DNA of 43,735 nucleotides from Scatosoma sp045644545 (lineage in GTDB: Bacteria > Bacillota > Clostridia > Christensenellales > Borkfalkiaceae), in NCBI GenBank assembly GCA_045644545.1, contig JAZRHC010000026.1:1-43735 (forward strand), read 5' to 3'. The translations under genes were made by a program, and so were the position numbers. The notes beneath the pieces are model-generated. The model was not told where the DNA came from and made no database searches. It saw only the letters and a program-made list of their open reading frames with translations. Positions 40,588-43,735 of this stretch are shown piece by piece (position 1 is the first letter of the stretch; every line of letters begins with the position of its first letter).

Positions 40588-40788
40588 ATGGCTAAAATTA
40601 CGGCGGATACCTTAATTGCAGATTGCTTGCAGATCAACCCCAACGCACCCGAGATTTTGATGGAAGCGGGAATGCATTGTTTCGGTTGCGCGATGGCGCA
40701 CGGCGAAACGGTCGCAGAAGCGGTTGCGGTGCACGGCGAAGATCTGGAAACCTTGCTCAAAAAGCTGAACGAAGGCTTAGAGGACTAA
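40588..40788 (+). CDS. DUF1858 domain protein
   Basis: 66 residues: a stand-alone DUF1858 domain, with ITADTLIADCLQINPNAPEI followed by LMEAGMHCFGCAMAHGETVA. The CxxC turn could bind metal or iron-sulfur, or take part in thiol chemistry; the domain is often found near hybrid-cluster or iron-sulfur repair proteins. AAGGAG precedes the ATG. It is a single-gene unit with promoter and terminator. Confidence 0.93.
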   Translation: MAKITADTLIADCLQINPNAPEILMEAGMHCFGCAMAHGETVAEAVAVHGEDLETLLKKLNEGLED

Positions 40789-40798
40789 CCAAAGCTCG

Positions 40799-40828
40799 AA
40801 AAACGGCGCGAATTACGCGCCGTTTTTT
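40799..40828 (+). terminator. Rho-independent terminator after the DUF1858 gene
   Basis: AAAAACGGCGCG (40799-40810) pairs with CGCGCCGTTTTT (40816-40827) around AATTA, then another T. Confidence 0.93.
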
Positions 40829-40879
40829 AGCGTTTGCGGAAATTTTTTTATAAAAATCGTTTTCACGCTTAAAAAACAG

Positions 40880-40908
40880 TTGATATTCCGCAAAAAATGT
40901 GATATACT
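40880..40908 (+). promoter_or_regulatory. Promoter of the tRNA-Glu locus
   Basis: TTGATA, 17 bases, TATACT, 21 bases before the first, degenerate tRNA copy. The intact tRNA 170 bases on would share this transcript. Confidence 0.8.
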
Positions 40909-40929
40909 ACATAAGCAATTGTGAATTAT

Positions 40930-41056
40930 GGCCCGTTGGTCAAGCGGTTAAGACACCACCCTCTCACGGTGGTATCGGGTTCGCGCGAGCCACGAAGTGG
41001 CGATGCCCTCCGAGGGTTCCCTTTTAGGGTTTCGGAGATTCCCGTACGGTACGGGA
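40930..41056 (+). pseudogene. Degenerate tRNA-Glu (CTC) with structured insert in the T loop
   Basis: The first 47 bases (40930-40976) are identical to the intact tRNA-Glu at 41079, including D arm, anticodon arm and CTC. At the T loop, GGGTTCG is followed by 54 foreign bases (40984-41037) before ATTCCCGTACGG. Removing the insert leaves a perfect T arm, CGGGTTCGATTCCCG. The insert folds as two hairpins: GCCAC/GTGGC and CTCCGA/TCGGAG. The acceptor 3' strand is imperfect (ACGGGAC) and no CCA is encoded, so this copy is probably not a functional tRNA. Confidence 0.75.
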
Positions 41057-41078
41057 CAAAAGTAAAATAATAGAATAT

Positions 41079-41153
41079 GGCCCGTTGGTCAAGCGGTTAA
41101 GACACCACCCTCTCACGGTGGTATCATGGGTTCGAGTCCCGTACGGGTCACCA
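41079..41153 (+). tRNA. tRNA-Glu (CTC)
   Basis: Acceptor GGCCCGT/ACGGGTC; anticodon CTC in CCACC-CTCTCAC-GGTGG; T arm ATGGGTTCGAGTCCCGT; CCA encoded. Confidence 0.97.
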
Positions 41154-41160
41154 GCAAAAC

Positions 41161-41185
41161 AGACAGGATTTTATCCTGTCTTTTT
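41161..41185 (+). terminator. Terminator after tRNA-Glu
   Basis: AGACAGGAT (41161-41169) pairs with ATCCTGTCT (41173-41181), then a T run. Confidence 0.88.
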
Positions 41186-41221
41186 GCTGTTTCCCCGCAC
41201 GGGAATGGTGATGACCCCATT

Positions 41222-41311
41222 GGGGTCGCGCGAGGAGAAAACAAAGTTTTCGACGACGCCCTGCCGAGAGTTCTCGCTTGCGAGAAACGGCAGATACCCG
41301 TACGGGTCACC
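41222..41311 (+). repeat. Second T-loop insert element with duplicated tRNA-Glu 3' end
   Basis: GGGGTCG is followed at 41229-41293 by a segment built like the insert in the degenerate tRNA: CGCGAG, hairpin GAAAAC/GTTTTC, CGACGCC, long hairpin CTGCCG/CGGCAG with inner TTCTCG/CGAGAA, then ATACCCGTACGG. It ends with CCCGTACGGGTCACC (41297-41311), identical to the 3' end of the intact tRNA (41138-41152). It lacks a recognisable tRNA 5' half. Confidence 0.7.
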
Positions 41312-41344
41312 TTATCGTAGACGGTTTGGATTGTTTCATTTTTA

Positions 41345-41373
41345 TTGACAGCCTTTTATTTTTTTGCTATAAT
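41345..41373 (+). promoter_or_regulatory. Sigma-A promoter for the small AT-rich gene pair
   Basis: TTGACA, 17 bases, TATAAT: both hexamers perfect. Confidence 0.88.
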
Positions 41374-41392
41374 ACATATTGAAGGTGATATT

Positions 41393-41839
41393 ATGACTTA
41401 TATAGAAATTCAAGACAAATTAAATATTTTAATTGGACAAAAGTTAATCGATATATTAACCGCTTGTGAAATGTTGCGTTTTTACTTTGATAAAGGCGAC
41501 GGCATACATTCATTATGTCTTACAAGAATTAGAAAAAATGAAGATGTTTTATTGACAACTTTTGATTATCAAAATTGGGATGAAGAAATAGATACGAATA
41601 ACGACGAATGGTATCATTTACACAAATTTAAAAACGATATCGTTGGTGGTATAGTTACCAACGTAAAAGTAACGCCCTCAAGGGATTTGATTTTATATTT
41701 TGATAATAGTATTATCATTGAATTTTTTATAACCAACGGATATTTTCATTTTGGAGAAGATAATGAGCAATATCGCTATATGAGTGCTGATAAAAATCAC
41801 ATCGTTATAAATAGTAAAAGTGTAGAGGTGTACGAATGA
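41393..41839 (+). CDS. Small acidic protein of unknown function (immunity-like?)
   Basis: 148 residues from ATG 41393, with AAGGTG upstream; the in-frame TTG at 41345 lies inside the promoter and is excluded. It is AT-rich and acidic with alternating beta strands (SLCLTRIRKNEDVLLTTFDY, DIVGGIVTNVKVTPSRDLIL, DNSIIIEFFITNGYFHFG). Small acidic beta proteins of this kind are often immunity proteins of polymorphic toxin systems, but no toxin is in the window and I do not recognise a family. It overlaps the next gene as ATGA. Confidence 0.75.
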   Translation: MTYIEIQDKLNILIGQKLIDILTACEMLRFYFDKGDGIHSLCLTRIRKNEDVLLTTFDYQNWDEEIDTNNDEWYHLHKFKNDIVGGIVTNVKVTPSRDLILYFDNSIIIEFFITNGYFHFGEDNEQYRYMSADKNHIVINSKSVEVYE

Positions 41840-42216
41840 GCGAAAATGTGAAAAATGACGATTGGAGGATAAAAGGGAATGAAGATTATTTGAATAATCT
41901 TACGCTATATCAAGTTGTGTTCCCCGACTTTTGGAAAAAGTCCCAAAATTTGAAAAGTAAATTTTAGAAAATGATAAAAGTTGACAGGGAAAATTGGGTA
42001 AACAGTGGTCGAGGCGGAAAAGAATTTCTTGAAGATGAAAAAATACAGCATTTCTGGCACGAACATTGCGTTTTCTGTTGGGAAAAAGCTGTAACAGATA
42101 AAAATGGTACGTTTTATTGTACCGAAAATTTTAAGTACTGGATTTGCGAAGAATGTTTTAAAGATTTTAAAAGTAAATTTCATTGGATCATAAAGCCAGT
42201 AAAAGATTTATTATAA
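41836..42216 (+). pseudogene. Cys-rich small protein gene interrupted by an in-frame TAG
   Basis: The first part (43 codons, 41836-41967) reads DDWRIKGNEDYLNNLTLYQV, then FPDFWKKSQNLKSKF and TAG. The same frame continues without a break through MIKVDRENWV, KIQHFWHEHCVFCWEKAV and YWICEECFKDFKSKFHWIIK to a TAA at 42214-42216. The two halves look like one protein: the D-W-R-x-x-G-x-E-x-Y-L start and the HCxFCW/WICEECF zinc-binding end occur together in a family of small clostridial proteins, as I recall it. The TAG (41965-41967) stands where a Tyr codon would fit. Pseudogene, readthrough, or restart at ATG 41971 (81 residues, weak ribosome site) are all possible. Confidence 0.7.
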
Positions 42217-42255
42217 CGATTCAATTTAGGTTGGTTAAGGCTCACCAACGAAAAA

Positions 42256-42280
42256 GGACAGGCAAAATGCCTGTCCTTTT
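42256..42280. terminator. Bidirectional terminator
   Basis: GGACAGGC (42256-42263) and GCCTGTCC (42269-42276) around AAAAT, extended by A/T runs and AACG/CGTT; it serves the Cys-rich gene and the convergent XRE gene. Confidence 0.88.
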
Positions 42281-42321
42281 CGTTGCGTGCTTCCGTCGGA
42301 TTCGTGAAATTCGTTAAAACT

Positions 42322-42531
42322 TTATTTGATGCAAAGTATTTCATTGGCGTCAATATCAAGCACGGCGCAAAGATTTGCAAAAGTATCAAGGGCGGGCATT
42401 TTGTTTTGGTGCAGATATTGCCCGATAGCTTGCTGACATACTCCTATTTTTTCTGCTAATTGTTTTTGAGTCATACCGCTTTGATTGATCGCTTCAATAA
42501 GCTTTTCCTTAATTTCATTAAGTGTAATCAT
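42322..42531 (-). CDS. XRE-family transcriptional regulator
   Basis: 69 residues, one Cro/CI-type domain: IKEKLIEAINQSGMTQKQLA, then EKIGVCQQAIGQYLHQNKMP and FANLCAVLDIDANEILCIK. Cys replaces the usual residue at two core positions. AAGGAA precedes the ATG. It lies between the small AT-rich pair and purC and is transcribed away from purC's promoter side; no target is apparent. Confidence 0.92.
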   Translation of the reverse strand: MITLNEIKEKLIEAINQSGMTQKQLAEKIGVCQQAIGQYLHQNKMPALDTFANLCAVLDIDANEILCIK

Positions 42532-42553
42532 AAAAATATTCCTTTTTTATTAA

Positions 42554-42582
42554 ATTATACCACAAATAATAGTAAAACGTTT
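42554..42582 (-). promoter_or_regulatory. Promoter region of the XRE gene
   Basis: TATAAT on the complement (42554-42559). No good -35 at the usual distance; the palindrome AAACGTTT (42575-42582) sits there instead and could be an operator. Confidence 0.5.
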
Positions 42583-42597
42583 CGTTGGTTTTTGACA

Positions 42598-42621
42598 AAA
42601 GCCACCCGAGGGGGTGGCTTT
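42598..42621 (-). terminator. Terminator of purC
   Basis: AAAGCCACCC and GGGTGGCTTT form a 10-pair stem with a 4-base loop; the minus-strand exit has a short T run. Confidence 0.75.
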
Positions 42622-42639
42622 CAACTTTCCTTAATTCAC

Positions 42640-43323
42640 TTATCTGTTATTGATCAGCTTGGTAAGCTCAACGGGGTCAACGATCTTGCCGTCTTTATAT
42701 ACGCGCATATTCCCCGAAGCGATTTCGTCGATCAAAATCACTTCGCCGTTGTTGTAGCCGAATTCAAACTTGATATCCCAAAGATCGAGCCCGATAGATT
42801 TGAGATCGTCGGCAACGACTTTCGTGATCTTCAAGGTCTGTTCTTTCATAGAATCGAACATTTCGCCACTCATAACGCCGAGCGCGGCAAGTCCTTCCGC
42901 CGTAACGAGGGGATCGCCTTTCGCGTCGTTTTTAAACGTACATTCCACGTACCCGCCTTTGAGCTGGGTGCCGTCGGTGATATATTCGCCGTATCTGCGG
43001 ATAAAGCTACCCGTTGCGACCAAGCGGCAGATAACCTCCAAACCGTGACCAAACACGGTTGCGGGGAGAACTTCCATCGTTGCGTTTTCGATATCGGCGG
43101 AAACGTAGTGCGTTTTGATTCCCGCCTTTTTCAAAAGCTCGAAATAGTAAACGGACGATTTCAAATTCGCTTTGCCGATCCCTTCGATCGTGAGCCCGAC
43201 GGTGTTTTCGCCGGGGTCGAACACGCCGTCTTTACCCGTGCAATCGTCTTTGAATTTAAGAAGAACGTTGCCGTTTTCAAGCTTGTACACGTCTTTTGTT
43301 TTACCTGTGTAGATTTTTTCCAT
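42640..43323 (-). CDS. purC: Phosphoribosylaminoimidazole-succinocarboxamide synthase PurC
   Basis: Ligates aspartate to CAIR (step 7), directly after PurE in the pathway. 227 residues. KIYTGKTKDVYKLENGNVLL is the ATP-binding start, VICRLVATGSFIRRYG the CAIR/Asp region, and WDIKFEFGYNNGEVILIDEI the metal-binding end. GAGGA precedes the ATG. It has its own promoter and terminator 3 kb from the main operon and on the opposite strand, an unusual split since purC normally follows purE. Confidence 0.97.
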   Translation of the reverse strand: MEKIYTGKTKDVYKLENGNVLLKFKDDCTGKDGVFDPGENTVGLTIEGIGKANLKSSVYYFELLKKAGIKTHYVSADIENATMEVLPATVFGHGLEVICRLVATGSFIRRYGEYITDGTQLKGGYVECTFKNDAKGDPLVTAEGLAALGVMSGEMFDSMKEQTLKITKVVADDLKSIGLDLWDIKFEFGYNNGEVILIDEIASGNMRVYKDGKIVDPVELTKLINNR

Positions 43324-43387
43324 TTGATAAATCCTCTTTCAATAAAGTATAGTTTGAATTCGGCGCACACGACCGAATCACGGAAAT

Positions 43388-43416
43388 ATTATAACAAATT
43401 TCTTTTAATTTTTCAA
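43388..43416 (-). promoter_or_regulatory. Sigma-A promoter for purC
   Basis: On the complement TTGAAA (43411-43416), 17 bases, TATAAT (43388-43393). The leader is too short for a riboswitch. Confidence 0.8.
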
Positions 43417-43497
43417 TAATATGAAAGGCGTTTGCATAAAAAAATTTTAAAAAAATGAAAAAATTTTTATTACGGGATAAAGACGCGGAAAATCTTA

Positions 43498-43560
43498 TTG
43501 ACTTTATAAAGAAAACGTGCTATAATTTTAAGGAAAGCTTTGCAATAGGCAAAGGCTTTC
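43498..43560 (+). promoter_or_regulatory. Promoter and leader hairpin of the sugar transferase gene
   Basis: TTGACT (43498-43503), 17 bases, TATAAT (43521-43526). The transcript would begin with a hairpin, GAAAGCTTTGC (43533-43543) with GCAAAGGCTTTC (43549-43560) and one bulged G, near its 5' end. Confidence 0.78.
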
Positions 43561-43591
43561 TAGACAAGAGGAAATAAGAAGACGAAAGAAA

Positions 43592-43735
43592 ATGTACAGA
43601 AAATTTTTTAAACGAGGGTTTGATATCGTTTTTAGCTTTTTAGGAATCGTGGTGCTTTCCGTTCCGATGCTGGTGATTATGCTCGTGATCAAATGCGACA
43701 GCGAAGGTCCCGTAATTTTCAAAACGGAAAGAGTG
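43592..43735 (+). CDS. Undecaprenyl-phosphate sugar-1-phosphate transferase, N-terminal part
   Basis: 48 codons to the right edge. MYRKFFKRGFDIVFSFLGIV is followed by a hydrophobic membrane helix and KCDSEGPVIFKTERV. This is the opening of bacterial sugar transferases (WcaJ/PglC/EpsL type): a basic amphipathic start, one membrane or re-entrant helix, then D-x-x-G-P-(V)-(F/I)-F-K-x-x-R-(V/I)G. The enzyme loads the first sugar onto the lipid carrier for capsule or exopolysaccharide. It is probably the first gene of a polysaccharide cluster beyond the window. Ribosome site weak (GAGGAAA 20 bases upstream). Confidence 0.85.
   Translation, partial: MYRKFFKRGFDIVFSFLGIVVLSVPMLVIMLVIKCDSEGPVIFKTERV

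Noticed and set aside
41085..41348. 87-codon ORF across tRNA-Glu
   Set aside because: It overlaps the tRNA and its terminator.
42460..43419. 319-codon plus-strand ORF opposite purC
   Set aside because: It is antisense to a clear purC gene and has no homologous look or ribosome site.

Overview
The window looks like a chromosomal segment of an anaerobic, fermentative Bacillota bacterium, probably an uncultured gut member of class Clostridia. The signs are an [FeFe] hydrogenase, AdhE next to Rex, an oxygen-labile type L-serine dehydratase, a clostridial-style purine operon with a long single-chain PurL, strong AGGAGG-type ribosome sites, and sigma-A promoters that nearly all have a 17-base spacer. 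The taxon is inferred from gene content, not from a marker tree.

Layout. 1-889: the end of an IS3-family element on the minus strand. 895-1125: a non-coding repeat patch with a 44-base tandem unit. 1198-10776: a compact phage-derived head module. A promoter carrying a LexA/SOS box drives a late-regulator-like gene, followed by large terminase, a small packaging-like protein, portal, scaffold, major capsid protein, a gp4-like adaptor, a gp10-like beta-propeller and a coiled-coil protein. The order and sizes recall the P22 packaging/head/neck block. No integrase, replication, lysis, tailspike or ejection genes are present, and a separately promoted membrane SH3-like gene sits inside it on the opposite strand. 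10839-14520: dut, a variant trmB and a three-gene ABC importer. 14523-20841: rex, adhE, group-B-like [FeFe] hydrogenase and tilS. 20887-26172: an AraC-type regulator divergent from an ABC-2 exporter, then degV divergent from sdaA. 26304-26763: a tRNA cluster (Asp, Phe, Thr, Tyr).

26764-30664 is a patchwork of small transcription units, several AT-richer than the core: a small membrane protein, a micro-ORF, a RbsD/FucU protein, hpt, a membrane protein, an XRE repressor facing a Cys-rich small protein across three copies of one operator, and an ECF S-component. 30768-39695 is the purine operon purE-F-M-N-D-L behind a structured leader; purC lies apart at 42640-43323 on the minus strand, and purH, purB and purK are not in view. 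39753 onward holds a CpsB/YwqE-type PHP phosphatase, a DUF1858 protein, a tRNA-Glu locus with degenerate copies carrying structured inserts, a small AT-rich pair (one gene interrupted by an in-frame TAG), a second XRE protein, purC, and the first 48 codons of a sugar-phosphate transferase that runs off the right edge.

Points most worth attention: the SOS-linked tailless capsid module; a PurF whose glutaminase site has lost its N-terminal Cys and its Asn-Gly-Asn motif; a family of about 54-66 base structured inserts at one T-loop position in tRNA-Glu copies; the amber-split Cys-rich gene; and a TrmB lacking the conserved Asp-Pro-Trp motif. Everything here was read by eye; no alignment, folding or database search was run.
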